Assembly (NCBI GenBank): GCA_015680685.1
Contig: MNCI01022151.1
Span: forward strand, 364,672 to 428,671
From: Gnetum montanum
Taxonomy: Eukaryota; Streptophyta; Gnetopsida; Gnetales; Gnetaceae
Reading direction: 5' to 3'
Length of the DNA: 64,000 bases
Positions 10,590 through 23,477 of the stretch are shown here, in pieces. The notes beneath the pieces are model-generated. The model was not told where the DNA came from. It worked only from the letters and a program-made list of their open reading frames with translations, and searched no databases. The first letter of the stretch is position 1, and each line of letters starts with the position of its first letter. A program made the translations under genes and the position numbers.

Positions 10590-11215
10590 AAATAAAAATC
10601 AAAATCAGCAAGTAGCTCCACTCATCTACATTGTTGCAAGTTTAACTATGGTTGACTCATAAGATATTGGAGGCTCTTATGGTTAGTCCAAATAGTCACC
10701 TACTTCCCATATAGATAATGCCACCAAATCTTCAATGAGAAGATCATAGCACCCAACTCTAGATCATGCACAAGATATCTAGTTTCATGTGGCCTCAATT
10801 AACAGGTGCATAAGACACAACCTATCCATCTTGCATCAACACACAACCAAATCCATCCCTTGAAGCATTAGTACTAACATCATATGGATGTCCTAGTGTA
10901 GGAGATATTAGCACTAGAGTAGTCACTAATCTATGCTTCAACTCTTCAAATGTAGCCTAATAAGATGGGCCCCAAGTAAAGTTAGCCTCCTTTCACAACA
11001 ATCAGGTCAAAGGAGATGCTATGTGAGAAAATTTTTTTACAAACCTCTGGTAATATCCTACTAACCCCAAGAAGCTTCGTACCTCCATAATGGATTGTGG
11101 CCTAGGGCAATCACAAATGACTAAAATCTTTGCAAGATCCACAAAGATACCAGCTCTTAACACCACATGTCCTAAGAGCTGAATCTCTGATTGCTAAAAT
11201 GATCACATGGTGGAA
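10590..11215 (-). pseudogene. Ty3/gypsy RT-RNase H fragment
   Basis: Translated on the - strand with frame jumps it gives, in order, [40 protein letters not shown], a TWGP-like stretch, then the RNase H start DVSTNASRDGFGCVLMQDG and YAPVN. This is the RT thumb/connection into RNase H of a gypsy element, most like chromoviruses (Del/Tekay). Many stops and shifts are present. It covers perhaps 200 codons; RT palm and integrase are absent. It lies beside the solo LTR but is unrelated to that family. Confidence 0.7.
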
Positions 11216-11345
11216 AATTTCTATACCATTTAACCTTCTTGGATATCATGTATTTTGCACATTATTGGTTTTAGTTATCATGCTTTCGTGCTAAGATTAC
11301 TTAATCCTAGGCATCACCCTGCCCTAGCTCGGGTGGGGTGTTACA
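11216..11345 (-). mobile_element. Terminal fragment of a chromovirus-type LTR
   Basis: On the - strand this starts TGTAACACCCCACCCGAGC, the typical first bases of Del/Tekay LTRs. It is on the same strand as the RT-RNase H fragment beside it. Only about 130 bases separate it from the coding scrap, so most of the element has been deleted. Confidence 0.45.
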
Positions 11346-13200
11346 TGTTACTAAGAATACTTGGTAATTTTCTTAATGATATTTTCAAAACTCATAGCAT
11401 ATATATTCCTGTTATTGAATATGAATATAATAAAATTTCAGTTTCAGTTTTGGTTTTATAACAATGAAATGTTTGATGAGGTGTCCTATAAAAACTATGC
11501 CCCATACATGGAGACTTCAAAACCCCCAAATTATCAAATGAGTTGAAACTAATGCTTCTACATATGAAGAGTTCAAAAACTCCTAATTACTAGATGTGTC
11601 ATGTCCCCATTTCCAAATGAAGTCACTTTGTAATAACCATGGTATCGCTTGATAATAAATGATGTAATTATTATAATAAGACCCAAAAATGCACATTGTA
11701 ATAATAGGCATGTTTCTTGATGTGGTCTTTGGAGGTATGACCTAAGGTATTTATACCTAGGAATTAGAGGTCATGCCAACATGGAGTTGTGAAGTTGCTA
11801 AAGGCAGGTAACAGATGCTAGGTGAAGCAAGATAGGAAGGTAATTGGCCATCCCTTTTGGCTCATACTAAGCACCTAAAATAAGTAATATTTCCTCATAA
11901 ATAATGTTTATTATACTTGATATTAGATGACTAGCATATGCATTTTAGTTGATTTCTATAATTTATATTATGTTATATCTTGTCAATAATAATTTTTTAT
12001 GTCTTATTTTGTAAGACCAAAATAGGAACTAAATGATCTTAGGTGAATATTTTAACTACATTATCATGTCTAAAACATTCAAATTAATTGATTTTGATCT
12101 CTTATTTGTGCAAAATAAATTTTAGACATAAAATTTATGGTCTATTAAAGCTACTTATCAATAGTACCCATCGAATCCACCATATGCAAAGAAACAATCT
12201 ATATCTCCTATCACCATGTGAATTTTGAAGGTCAAATTCAATAAGGATGACTTGGAAGGCATCTATCTAGACAATGAAGACCTGAAGGCCACCTTATCTA
12301 GTAGGTGATGACTAAGAGATCATCTTATCTAGCATATGATGACTTTTTAGGCCATTGTTGGCCCTTTGTCTTTCTACTAATTGTATCTAAAATTTGTATA
12401 AATAAAGGTGTTAGGCCATAGTCACCCTAACACTTGAGGAGGTTTTTCTCAGATCAATGCTCCATTATTGCCTAATTGTTCATTCCCTTATGGAAATTGT
12501 TGATTTCTCTTATTTCTCTTTGTATAATTACATTTTATTTTCATTTCATTATATGAGCATAGTTGGGAATTCTTTCTCAATATCAAAGTGAGTTCAAAGA
12601 TTTCATCCATGCATAGACCTACTCTAATGATCTTCATATAAGTTAAGGCTATGATGTTTATACAAATGTCTTTTTGTTATATGATGAAAGAAAAGTTGGA
12701 GTCCTTTGTATATTTTTATTTAAGTTAGAAAGCTATGATGTTCTTTGAATGCACAAGTGATCAATACATGAAATATATTGATTGAGTGAGAATTTAGGAT
12801 GTCAAGGGAAGAAGTAACAACCTCTTAAGTTCACCATTGCTTCTTGGTACTCGAATTGCACCTTCAGGATTATGACATTCAAGTGAGTCATAGGTGAGGT
12901 GATAAACCAACAATATAATTGATCCAACTGTGAAAGAGCTCATCATTTTGATGCTACTATTGCAGAGGTAAGTGATATTTAATTACTATGAAAAATGGTT
13001 TATACTCTTATACGGTTTTATTTTTTTTCTTAGCTTTTATTTCATTTTTTTGAATAGATTTGGTATAAATTTTTCTTGAAGATTTATAAAGTAGATTTTT
13101 GTTTATTTTTCTTTACTTTGTTTTAGTTTACTTTCTTTCTATACCTTTCTAAATTTTCTTTGAAACATCAAATATAAAAATTTTATATTTGAAAATTCTA
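11346..13200 (+). other. Unassigned region; possible degenerate LTR
   Basis: No gene recognised. A start TGTCATGTCCCC at 11597, a TATA-like TATAAATAAAGG near 12397-12410 followed by a T-rich leader, and an end ...TTATGACA near 12868 could be an LTR of about 1.27 kb. I found neither a partner LTR nor a primer site, so this stays a guess. Confidence 0.25.
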
Positions 13201-13204
13201 ATCT

Positions 13205-15225
13205 TTAAGTTTACATTGATAACCTTAGAATAATTCTTAGGAATCATAACCAGTTCCTCATAGGACCATTTGTCTAAGAGTAACTTAGCATCAACAAGTA
13301 ACAATGCAAAGAAGAATGGCTCCTATACTAATAACCTTGGCATGATTCTGTAGAATCATGACTAGTTCCTCATAGTATCATTGTTCTAGGAATAACTTAG
13401 CATTGACTAGTAATAACATGAAGAAGAATAGCTTCTACATCAATAGCCTTGTAATGATTCTTAAGAATCATGACCAATTTATTATAAGAACACTACTCTA
13501 TGAGTAATATAGTATCAAAAGGTAGTAGTATGAAGATCAGCAACTCCTAAATTGTACAAGTTCCCTGTAATACCATTATTATATGAGTAACATAGCATCT
13601 ACTAGCAATGGTGTGGAGAAGAATAACGTTCACATTAATGACCTTTCTATGATTCTTTAGAATCATATCAATTCATCATAGCACCACCATTCTATGAGTA
13701 ACATATTATTGAATAGTAATACATGATGAAGGATAACTCCTACATCGATGACCTAGACATGATTATTTGGAATCATGACTAGTTTCTCATAGGACTTCTC
13801 ATAGGACTACTACTCTATAAGTAACATAGCATCAACTACTAGTAAAGCAAAGGAGACTGACTCCTACACTGACAACATTGGTATGATTCTTTAGAATCAT
13901 GACTATCTCTTTATTACATCATGATTCTATTACCAACGTTGCCTTCATTAGTAATAACATGAAGAAGAATGATTCCTATAGTAATGAACTTAGCATAATT
14001 CTTCAGAATCACAATAAATTCTTCATAGTACTACCATTTTATAAGGAACATAGCATTAACTAACAAGGTTGTGAAGAAGATAGCTTCTACATTGATGACC
14101 TTTACATGATTCTTTAAAATCATTACTAGTTTCTCATACGACTATTACTCCATCAGTAACAAAGCTTTAACTAGTAGCAATGTGAAGAAGAGTGACTTAT
14201 ACTTCATTGACCTTAATAAGATTCTTTAGAATCATAATTAATTCCTTATAACATTGTTATACTATGAGTGACATAACATCAACTAAGAATAATATGAAGA
14301 AGAAAAATTTCTGGATTGAAAAACTTAGCTTGATTCTTTAGGATCATGACTAGTTACTAATAAGAATGTCATTATATAAGTAACATTATATCTAGTAGCA
14401 GTAGCATGAAGAAGAATGAGTCCTACATTGATGAAAATGGTATGATTCTTCATAATCACAACTAGTTCCTCATAGTACTACTATTTTATGAGCAACATAA
14501 CATTGAATCATAACAACATGATGAAGAATAGATTCTACACTAAAGACCTTAGCATGATTATTTAGAATTAAATCCATTTTCTCATAGAACCACCACTCTT
14601 TCAGTAACATAATATCAACTAGTAGCAATATAGAGAATAATGAATTTTACATGAATGAGCTTAGCATGATTTCTTAAATCATAATTAATATCTCATAGGA
14701 CAATCATTCTATAAGTAACATAGCATCATTTAACAACAACATCAAGAAGAATGGATCCTACATTGATGACCATGACATGATTTTTAGAATAATAAAAAGT
14801 TCCTCATAGTATTGTTGCTCTATGACTAATAGAGCTTTGACATGTAGAAACATGAAGAAAACTAACTCTTAGATTGATTATCTTGACAAGATTCTTCAAA
14901 GTCATGATCAAGTCCTCATAACAATGTTGTTCTATGAGTAACATAGCAATGATTAGGAAGGGTGTAAAGAAGAATCACTTCAACTCTAATGACCTTTGCA
15001 TGATTCTTTGGAATCATGACCAATTTCTCATAGCATCCCTATTTTATGACTAATGTAACATTGAATAGTAATAATACAATGAAGAAGAACTTTTACATTG
15101 ATGATATTGACATGATTTTTTGGAATCATAACGATTTCTTCATAGGACCATCACTCTATAAGTAACATAGCATTGACTAGTAGCAACATGAAGAATACTG
15201 ACTCCTAGACTAATAACCTTGGTAT
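13205..15225. repeat. Tandem array of a ~112-bp unit (about 17-18 copies)
   Basis: The word ATGATTCTTTAGAATCAT or a close variant recurs at about 13231, 13342, 13454, 13649, 13759, 13883, 13995, 14106, 14218, 14331, 14441, 14553, 14665, 14776, 14888, 15000 and 15112. The spacing is 110-113 bp. Exceptions are one shortened unit (13454-13649) and one 12-bp local duplication (near 13795). Each unit also holds 'agttcctcatag', 'tctatgagtaacatagcat' and 'catgaagaagaat'. The anchor word is an inverted repeat (ATGATTCT..AGAATCAT). There is no coding frame. It is satellite-like and fairly diverged between units. Confidence 0.92.
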
Positions 15226-16640
15226 TTCCATCAAAATTATAGCTGTTACAATAAGATTGTTAGAATTTGATATTCAACATAGCCTAATGTGAAATTGAGC
15301 TAAGAAATCTTGCAATTATCAAATGGTCCAAGAAAATAATTTTCTCAAATTGAAAGAAGATTTATAGATTGTTGGAAAAATTTGACAACCTAAGATAATG
15401 TTTTTGTAAAACACTAGTGAATATGAAGCATACAGTAGCATATGTGAAATAGCTAGTAAAACAAGAATGAATAGGAAATGCATACATAATGCAATACAAA
15501 AAAAAAAAAAAAATTGAGACATGAATGTGGCTAATAGAGAAAATAGTGGAATAGATCATAAAAAAATTAAATCAAATCCATTAAAATATAGTCCCAAGAG
15601 GAAATTCTTAGAATAGATTTAATATAATGTCATTGATAAAAAACTAAAATAGGAAAATCTATAAAAAAAACTTGGAATCTACTATAAGGATTCTAAGAAA
15701 TGGACCAGGAATAAGGGACATCAATCAAGTAGCTATGTTACATTGTTCTCTCTCTCTGAAGCATGTTCTTGGTGAAGATCTAACAAGAACATTGCAAATT
15801 TTGTAGCTAACAGGGAAATATTGGACTAGATCAGTGTGTTGATATAGATCCAAAGGATTCTTCATACATTAAGAGGATAGCATGAATGAGATACAAATGT
15901 GTCATTAGGGAGAGAAAGAGAGAATTAAAAAAACTAATATTTCTAGGAGGAAAAGAATTTTTCTGCAAAGAGGTAGGCTCTTTAGAAAGATTTTCAAATC
16001 ACCAAAACGCAAGTAAGAAGTCAATAACTCTTAGTAGAAAAAATGATTGAAAAGATTCCAATAAGATGCTTTTCCTTTTTTGTTTAGGGATATCCTTCTA
16101 TTTATAGATGTGTTAGGGCCCAAAGAATCTTTTAAATAGTTGTAGATAGGAGAATTCAGGTGTAGATAGCCAATGTAAAAAATAATGTAAGACGTCAAAA
16201 GTAAGATTGAAGTAGAACATTGAAGAGTAAAAATGATGTTACATGTTGAAAAATAAATTTCACCAAAAACGTGAAGTTAGGATCAATGCAAAAGTTGGCG
16301 TTAGATGTCAAAACTACAGATTGGAGATGAGAAACCAAAAATGATGCTATAGATGATGTGAGAAATTAGTTCTAGAAAAAGTTGAAGATGAGAAATAGAA
16401 ACCACATTGCCAATAATGAAAGATGTTATATTTGAACTACTAAATATTGCTTTAAGCTGAGAAGTTATAGAATGTGCCCAAAACTCTGACTTATGTAGTA
16501 AAAAATAAAAGTAAGTATAAATTTCCTCCTCTTAATGGATATTGTTGAAAAGTCGAAGGATAATCTATTAAGAAAAAACACAAATTGCTAGGTACCTATA
16601 AGAGAAGTTAAATGAAGTGAAAAAGTGGGGAGAAAGTATG
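15226..16640. other. Unassigned AT-rich stretch
   Basis: No gene or known element recognised. A reverse-strand TATA-like word (ctataaatagaagg on the - strand, near 16090-16103) and an A15 run (near 15500) are the only features. It may be degenerate LTR sequence. Confidence 0.3.
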
Positions 16641-16878
16641 GAATATCACCAATGTCCCTACATGGAGTGCTACATCATAGAAGTAGGGCATGGCTAGATC
16701 CCAAGAAGCACACAAAAATGTTAATAAAGCACTTCTTGACCTAATTAATTCTCTCAATTACATCATCATCAAAATAAAGTAGAGACACTTGTTTGGCCTC
16801 ATCAATATAGGGTATGAAAACCAAAAGTGATAGAAAAAGATGAAAAGATAGCTAAACGCGAAAATAGAACATAATAAT
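16640..16878. repeat. GGGCATGGCTA repeat, copy 1 (split from 21171 on by element B)
   Basis: Contains 'gctacatcatagaagtagggcatggctaga' in two blocks, 'agcacttcttgacctaatta' and 'aaagtagagacacttgtttgg'. Related copies lie at about 21190-21370 and 21490-21720. Element B sits inside this repeat zone. Confidence 0.6.
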
Positions 16879-17730
16879 TGATGAGTGGTGGGGTACTTCT
16901 ATGCCCAACCATATGAATCACAAGCATTCATGCATGATCTGGTCAAACTCTATAGACCTTAAGTTCTCAAGTACACTAGTTTAAGGAAGTAAAATCTAAT
17001 CGAGACGATCATTGTCTTCTCAATTCCACTCATGAGGTACAAGTATATGGTTAAGTGCAATTGAGGTATATGATTTTTATCATGTTATATTTTATAAGTT
17101 TTAATCGCCTAGAGCAAGAATAAGAGGTAGAGAAATTTAATATCTAATTAATCTACTACCTAGCTAGCCTAACACAAGTACCTATTCCACTCTCTAGACA
17201 CATCCTAAACACATATACCACTATTGGGTTACCAAATGTTAAGCATTTCTAGGTTACCAAGCACTACACGTATGCTTGAAGTGGTTGTGCTTATGTTCAT
17301 TAACAATCAGAAACTAGTTGCTTAATTAAAGTGCATTAAGATAAAGTGCATGAATATCAAATGCATTAAAGGAAATGTTAATATGTTTTCAGTTCTACAA
17401 GGATTATCAAAAGGGCTCATCTTTATTTCTATCACACTACTATACTAAAGTACATCAATGCTTGAACAAAGATCTATACACACTTAGACTCCTGCTGTAA
17501 GCACTTAGAAGTATTCTAACTCTAGAATGGCTAAATTGTAAGAACTTCATTACTCTATGAAAAAAACTAATTGTGAAATTGTGTGTGCAAGCACTATATT
17601 TATAGGCCAACATATATCCTACGATATCAAATATTTGACATCACATCTTGGGGCCCAATATCAAGTATTTGATATCGAGGCTTCAATATCATGTATTTGA
17701 TATCAGAGCACATCAAACCATGATTCATCA
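16879..17730 (-). mobile_element. 3' LTR of element B (852 bp)
   Basis: Boundaries TGATGAG...GATTCATCA. On the + strand U3 lies at the right end, with ATATCAAATATTTGA/GATATC units at about 17615-17710. It carries the family R-U5. Confidence 0.9.
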
Positions 17731-18389
17731 TACCTCCACAATTGAATGAAAACTCATCTTCGAGTGAACAAGAGGAGGAACAAGTTGCTTACAAAATATT
17801 GGGTAGGTATGGGATTATTGAGTGACATATAGACTGGCTCAGATGGAATAATAGACTCTAAGTGGTCGAGGGTACAGATTACAATCTTTTACAAAATTAG
17901 GTGTTCATGATAAGAGAAGTGAATACTTTGGACAAAATTAACATCCAACTTCTCTAGCAACTAAAGAGCTAGGGAGAAGATTCAATGATCATGTAGGGTC
18001 ATCATCACATGGTGCTACTACTTATCCATTGGTGAAGATATTCTGCTTCTAGTCCACACTTCCTGCTGCAATCATAACAAAATTGTAGATTAGTGTGTGA
18101 TGTATAACATATAGCTTTTAGGTACCTTCTCTCATTGGTAGTTACACTTGGTTGGCTTGTGATTATGGTAAATTGATTTCATTAATAGTGTTAGTGGAAA
18201 GGTTGAAAAATAGATGAAATGGGTAAGCGATCCATTAAATTCTAGAAAGTTGGTCATGGAGGGGTTTCACTTTGATAATATTGTTGTTGTTGGTGGTGGT
18301 GGAATTGCCTAGAATTGCCTTGAGGATAAGGCAATCATCTAGGTGTTTTCCTTTGTGCTAATTGTGGATTTAAAACATACATTCCAAAC

Positions 18390-20211
18390 TCCTATAAGTG
18401 CAACACTATGGGGCAACATCCCTTAGGATGTTCATAATGGTAGATATCACACCACTACCATCATCTGATTTGCTTCCTACAGCTTTCTTTATTGCAACTA
18501 TCTTGCCCTTTCCTCTTTGATTGGCATGTTTAGCTTCCTTGTGCCCCCTGTGCTCATGATCACTACCTTATTATTTGGACTCTTTAGCAATTTTTAGGAT
18601 AACTTGAAATTTGCTATCTATGGAGTCCCATAATTGATCAACCTTAGCCAAAATTTTAGACTGAAATTTTTGAAGCAGCAAGGTTTTCCTATTCAACACC
18701 TCATCAAGTGATGATTCTTCCTCACTATCATAGAATTGAACCTCCCTCTTGTGAATAGAAGGATCATGGTTGTACTCTTGCTAAATCAATCTTTAGATTT
18801 GATGGGTGCTTAATTTTGACAATTGCTCTTGGGCATAGATGCCAACGGTTCTTCTCATTTATGATTGAAGCCTGTCTACAATGTGGCGAAGTTGGTCCAG
18901 TTGAGAATAACCATGGCCAAGACATCTATGCAATAAGGAATAGTATCGAACTATGATGGCATCCAAGGGTTCATCTATCCCTTGTTTCCATCCTTAGATT
19001 TGCCTTCTCAAGTTGGACACTCAGGAGTACATTTGATATTTTTCATTGAACAATTCAGGCACTATACTCCACCATCTAATGGATTCCAATTCTAAGGACT
19101 AGTACCAGTTTTTTGCTTCTTTAAAGAGTGTCCTTAAAAATAACTTAAGCTTTTGCCACTCATTTTCTATATTTTGCATGGCACATGCATCTTGAAAAGC
19201 TTGGAGATGGTTTTGTGGATCTGAGTTCTATCCCCCTTTGAACTGAGGAACATTGTTCATATTTAGTCTTTTTATTTGACTATACTTAGTGTGCCTTGTA
19301 GGAATTCTTACTACCTCTACAATGTTGAGCATGCTTCGAGTAGCAAGCAAAGGCTAATTGAGGCCTTGATTCTAGGGCCAACAATGCCCTCTGCTACCCC
19401 TTCGTTCATGGTGATGGGTCTCTCTTCAACACTCGCACCCTTGGTCTTAACATGCCTGATGGTTCCTTCAATAATTTCAATCTCATTAGTCACCTCTGTC
19501 ATGGTTGTGCCCCTTGTGGTTGTGGTTGAAGCCAGAAGAAGAAGAAGATGTTGATGAAGGTGAAGAGGAAGGAGGACTAGCACCATCACAGTGCTTGCCA
19601 ACCTCTCTTCGGTGATCGTGGCCATGTTCATGATCTTGTTTCTTGTCCACATCCCTACCCTAACTCTCTTCCTTGGATCCTTCTTTGTCATTGGATCCAT
19701 TATTTCCAGAACCAGGATTGTGAATTATGGACTGCAGGTTCTAGTTTTGACCACCTTCACCAAAGTCAAAGATAGGAATTTCACTAAATGAAAAACCCCC
19801 AGAGAAGGGTTCATCATCATCCTTTTGGTATAGCAGGAATGGGGAATCAATGAACCACTTTCCCTTTGCAGATTCATAGTGTTGTTCTAGTTGTTGATCC
19901 CTGAGACGTTGTGCCTCAGTGGGATGATAATCCCTAGCATTACTATCTTCTATAACATACTTAGCATAAATTCCTTGTAGGCCCAAATGCACAAGAGTTT
20001 GTTGGAGCATCACAAGAATGGATCAAGTGGGCAACAACATGATGTTTTCGTCCATGTCACGCTACTACAATGATTCATCCTGGTGTAGGATGAAGGTGAA
20101 ATTAGGTACATACTCATTAGGATGAGCATATACCACTCTATATTGTTAAGGCACCTACTAATGTACTCCATCAGACTTGAGTGGAGAATCACACCTGTGA
20201 GAAGAAGACAT
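18390..20211 (-). pseudogene. gag of element B
   Basis: The frame starts at ATG 20211 (MSSSHR...), aligned with MSPSYES of element C. It passes the shared words VYAHPNEYVPNFTFILHQDE and REYHPTEAQ-like DYHPTEAQ. A Ser/His/Asp-rich hinge follows, then the capsid-like part (LNMNNVPQFKGG, NHLQAFQDACAMQNIENEW, LFNEKYQMYS, DQLRHIVDRL). Last is a ruined knuckle whose second Cys is Tyr (CDIYHYEHPKGCC). Numerous stops, mainly TAG, make it non-functional. It lacks any pol domain. The frame of 19317-19700 and other overlapping frames are shadows. Confidence 0.72.
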
Positions 20212-20332
20212 TTTATGTTAGAAAATAAAAACATAGTATGCTTCTTTAAAATTGATAATATGACTTTTATGGTTCATTCCAATGATTTGAATAATTTTTT
20301 ACTAGTCCTAGATAGTGCATGCAACAACTAAA

Positions 20333-20354
20333 AGGTCTCCAAAAATGGTGCCAA
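20333..20354 (-). promoter_or_regulatory. Primer-binding site of element B
   Basis: On the - strand directly after the 5' LTR: TTGGCACCATTTTTGGAGAC. It matches the better-kept TTGGCACCATTGCCGGGGAC of element F, the type used by Athila-group elements. Confidence 0.75.
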
Positions 20355-21170
20355 TGATGAGCAGTGAGGTACCCCTATGCCCAACCATACGAATCACAAG
20401 TGTTTACATGCAATCCGGTCGGACTCTGTAGACCTTAAGTTTCTAAGTACACTAGTTTAAGAAAGTGAAATCTAATTGGGATGATTGTTGTCTTCTCAGT
20501 TCCACTCATGAGGTACAAGTATATGGTTAAGTGTAACTGAGGTATATGATTTTTATCATTTTATATTTTATAAATTTTAATCACCTAGAGTAAGAATAAA
20601 TATCTAATTAATCTACTACCTAGCTAGCCTAACACAAGTACCAGTTCCCACTCTTCGAACACATCCTGAATGTATATAGCACTGCTAAGTTACCAAACAT
20701 TAAGTGTTTCTGGGTTACCAAGTGCTACACATATGCTCGAAGTGGTCATTCTTGTGTTCATTAACAACTAGAAATTAGTTGCTTAATTAAAGTGCATTAA
20801 GGTAAAGTACATGAATATTAAATGCATTAAAGAAAACATTAATTTATTCTTAGTGCTACAAGGATTATCAAAAGGGCTCATATTTATTTCCATCACACTG
20901 TTGTGCTCAGGTACATCAGTGCTTGAACAAAAATCCGTACACACTCAAACTCCTGTTGCAGGCACTCAAAAATATTCTAACTTTGAAATGGCTAAACTAC
21001 AAGAACTTCATTACTCTATGACAAAAAATAACTATGAATCATGTGTCCAAGCACTATATTTATAAGTTGACATATATCCTATGATATTGGATATTTGACA
21101 TTGCATCTTGGGGCTCAATATTGGGTATGTGATATTAAGGAATTGGAGCACATCAAAACACGATTCATCA
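20355..21170 (-). mobile_element. 5' LTR of element B (816 bp)
   Basis: Boundaries TGATGAGCAG...CGATTCATCA. It matches the 16879-17730 copy with scattered substitutions and a shorter U3 repeat zone near 21070-21140. A reverse TATA (tatttata) lies near 21057-21064. Confidence 0.9.
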
Positions 21171-21189
21171 ATAATATAAGACAAAAATC

Positions 21190-21720
21190 ATGTTAGGAAC
21201 ATTGCTAATACATGAATGGTGAGGTGCTATGTCACAAAAGTAAAACATGGTAAGATCCCTAAAGCTGACCTCTTTCTTACCTCATTGATATAAATATTCA
21301 TATTTCTTAATCTCTCATTACATGAGGTAGAGACACTAGTTTGACCTTACTATTGCTAAATATAAAGAGGAATGAAAATAGATAAGGAGAGAGAATACGA
21401 AAAAAAAGAAAGAAATATATTGTAGAAAAGTTAGAAGTTATTAGCTTGCAAAAACCAAAAGTAAAAATAAAAGGTGAAGAAAATAGGATATCAACCATAC
21501 ATTTATTATGAGGATGGTGCTATGCTATAGAAGTGGGGCATGGCTAAATCCTACACACTGTATGGCTGAAAGGATGCCATATATATATTGTCAAGGTAAC
21601 CACTCCCTATCCCGCTTAATAATATGCTCAATCACACCCTCACATGAAGCAATGAGATATTTAGTCACACAAAAACCTCATTGATTGTGCTAACCAAATA
21701 GAATAGAATGGAATGAATAA
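21190..21720. repeat. GGGCATGGCTA repeat, copies 2 and 3
   Basis: Copy 2 (about 21200-21370) has 'ggtgaggtgctatgtcacaaaag', 'aacatggtaagatccc' and 'gaggtagagacactagtttg'. Copy 3 (about 21490-21720) has 'ggtgctatgctatagaagtggggcatggctaaatcc' in blocks. Together with 16640-16878 they suggest a ~300-bp unit repeated in tandem. No coding sequence. Confidence 0.5.
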
Positions 21721-21799
21721 CATAGGGAAGTATAAAGAAACATAGTTAGAGAGATAGTAGAGATAGAGAGTGGGTATCGTAAGCAGTATAATGAAAAAT

Positions 21800-22262
21800 A
21801 AAATAAAATAAGGCACTACTTGGATGAAAATTGTGCATTCATTTGGTCAATATTGTTGCTAGGTTCCACTCCTTTTTGATGATGTCCAAAAAGGGGGAGA
21901 ATTTGACATTTGATATTATTTAATGTTGAGATGTGATCATAATGTGAATCAGATATAGAGATGAAATTGATTATGCTATTATGAATATTGTTTTTGTGAT
22001 TTTGATGTAAATCAAATTATAGATTGATTATGCTATTATGGATATCATTTGTGATTGTGATGTGATAATATGAAAATGCTTAATGACTTGAAATATGATT
22101 GTGACTTATGAAATATACTGCACTATTGGGATCTGATGGATCTAGTGGATATATTTAAACTAGTGTCATAAGGAATATTGAAATTATATGTCTCAATGAT
22201 TTTTAGACCTACTAATCCATTTTCTTATGTTTTTGAACATCACCAAAAAAGGGGGAGATTTT
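21800..22262 (+). mobile_element. 3' end of a Ty1/copia (SIRE/Maximus-like) internal region
   Basis: Two words typical of the end of SIRE/Maximus-type copia elements occur: 'tttttgatgatgtccaaaaagggggagaa' (near 21871-21901, in two blocks) and 'acatcaccaaaaaagggggagattt' (near 22237-22261). The second acts as polypurine tract before the LTR. I could not recover an RT or RNase H frame upstream. Confidence 0.5.
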
Positions 22263-22535
22263 TGATCTTTTGATATGCCAAAACCTTTAGGAAAATGGAG
22301 AACAAAGAATGTTTGTTGATGATGATGTGTTTTTAAGAACATGAATAGAAACTCCACATCAAGACTAAGAACTCAAGGAAAATAAGATCTACAACAAATT
22401 GACAAAGTGAAGAACTAATGAGCTGACATGAGAACATGAATATGCATGAACTGAAAATGAAGATTACAAACCAATGAAGATGCTCCAAGGATTGAAAAAT
22501 GTTGAATTAATGAGAGAAATCCTTAGGAACTAGAG
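22263..22535 (+). mobile_element. Copia-type 3' LTR, left part (continues at 49893)
   Basis: Begins TGATCTTTTGATATGCC just after the purine tract and ends ...GGAACTAGAG, where element C inserted. The remainder resumes after the second TAGAG at 49888-49892. Confidence 0.45.
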
Positions 22536-23477
22536 TGATGAGAGTGGTTACTCTAGCGGTTACTCTAGCAATTATTCTAATTGTTAGAGTAGTTACTCTA
22601 GTGGTTACTCTAGCAGTTACTCTAATTATTAGAGTGGTTACTCTAGCGGTTGCTCTAGCAATTATTCTAATTGTTAGAGTAGTTACTCTAGTGGTTTATT
22701 TTAATTATTAGAGCAGTTACTTTAATTATTAGAGTAGTTGCTCCCAAGCCTATAAATACAGTGCCCAAGTGCATAATTGAGGAAAGTCTTTTAGCAGTCA
22801 AGTAGCGAAACTCTTGCAGTGAGTATTTTCCAAGTGCATGCAGTAGGAGGTCTAAGTATGGACGGATCTTTATTTGAGCATTATGTACCTGAGCACACCT
22901 TATGTATGGCAATAAGACAAGCTCTTAGATTCATCCTTGTAGCACTTGAGATTTATTTTCTTATGCATTTATTTTATTTTATTTTCTTATGCATCTATTT
23001 TATTTTATTTTATTTTATGCACTTTAAATTTCTATTATTAGCACAAAAATTCATTTTGATCAATTAAGAAAATTGTTAAATTACACAAGCACGACCGCTT
23101 CGAGCATGCGTGTAATGCTTGGTAACCCAATAATGATTAGCATTTGGTAATCCCAGTAGTGTTGCACTGGTTCAAAATGTGTACAGTAAGTGGGAATGGA
23201 TGCTTGTGTTAGGATTAGTTAGAACTTAGTTAATGAGTAGTTAAGTTAAATTAGTCACCTAGTTATCTCTCTTTCCCTATTAGCACAAGACATAAAAACA
23301 TAAAAGCTACTTAACCATACAATCGTGACATATAGGTAAGCTTGGGAAGACAACGATCAACCAACCCATCCTTATTCCACAAGGCACATAAGCACTTAGT
23401 CCTTAGAATTCAATGGGATCGTGCATGAAATGCTCGAATTCGTATGGTTGGGTGTAGGGGTACCTCGCTGCTCATCA
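22536..23477 (+). mobile_element. 5' LTR of element C (942 bp)
   Basis: TGATGAGAGTGG...GCTGCTCATCA. U3 (22540-22740) is made of iterated 'ggttactctagc' and 'attctaattgttagag' units. TATA box TATAAATA at 22751-22758. Part of the 'attttatttt' run near 22970-23013 is a local expansion absent from the 3' LTR. Confidence 0.92.

Larger units (their letters stand above)
16879..21170 (-). mobile_element. Element B: complete gag-only LTR retrotransposon, TSD ATAAT
   Basis: A 4,292-bp element runs from TGATGAG to TTCATCA, flanked by ATAAT at 16874-16878 and 21171-21175. On the - strand it reads 5' LTR (21170-20355), primer site, gag, polypurine tract (TACCTCCAC on the + strand at 17731), 3' LTR (17730-16879). 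The internal part is only about 2.6 kb and holds gag alone, so it is non-autonomous. Its gag resembles that of element C, the likely source of enzymes for its family. Confidence 0.93.

Noticed and set aside
10590-11215. Integrated plant pararetrovirus
   Set aside because: The RT-RNase H fragment is adjoined by a TGTAACACCCC-type LTR terminus on the same strand and shows no movement or coat protein words. A gypsy chromovirus origin fits better.
19276-19700. Open frames on both strands over the element B gag hinge
   Set aside because: They are shadows of the Ser/His-rich gag hinge; the third frame matches the element C gag.
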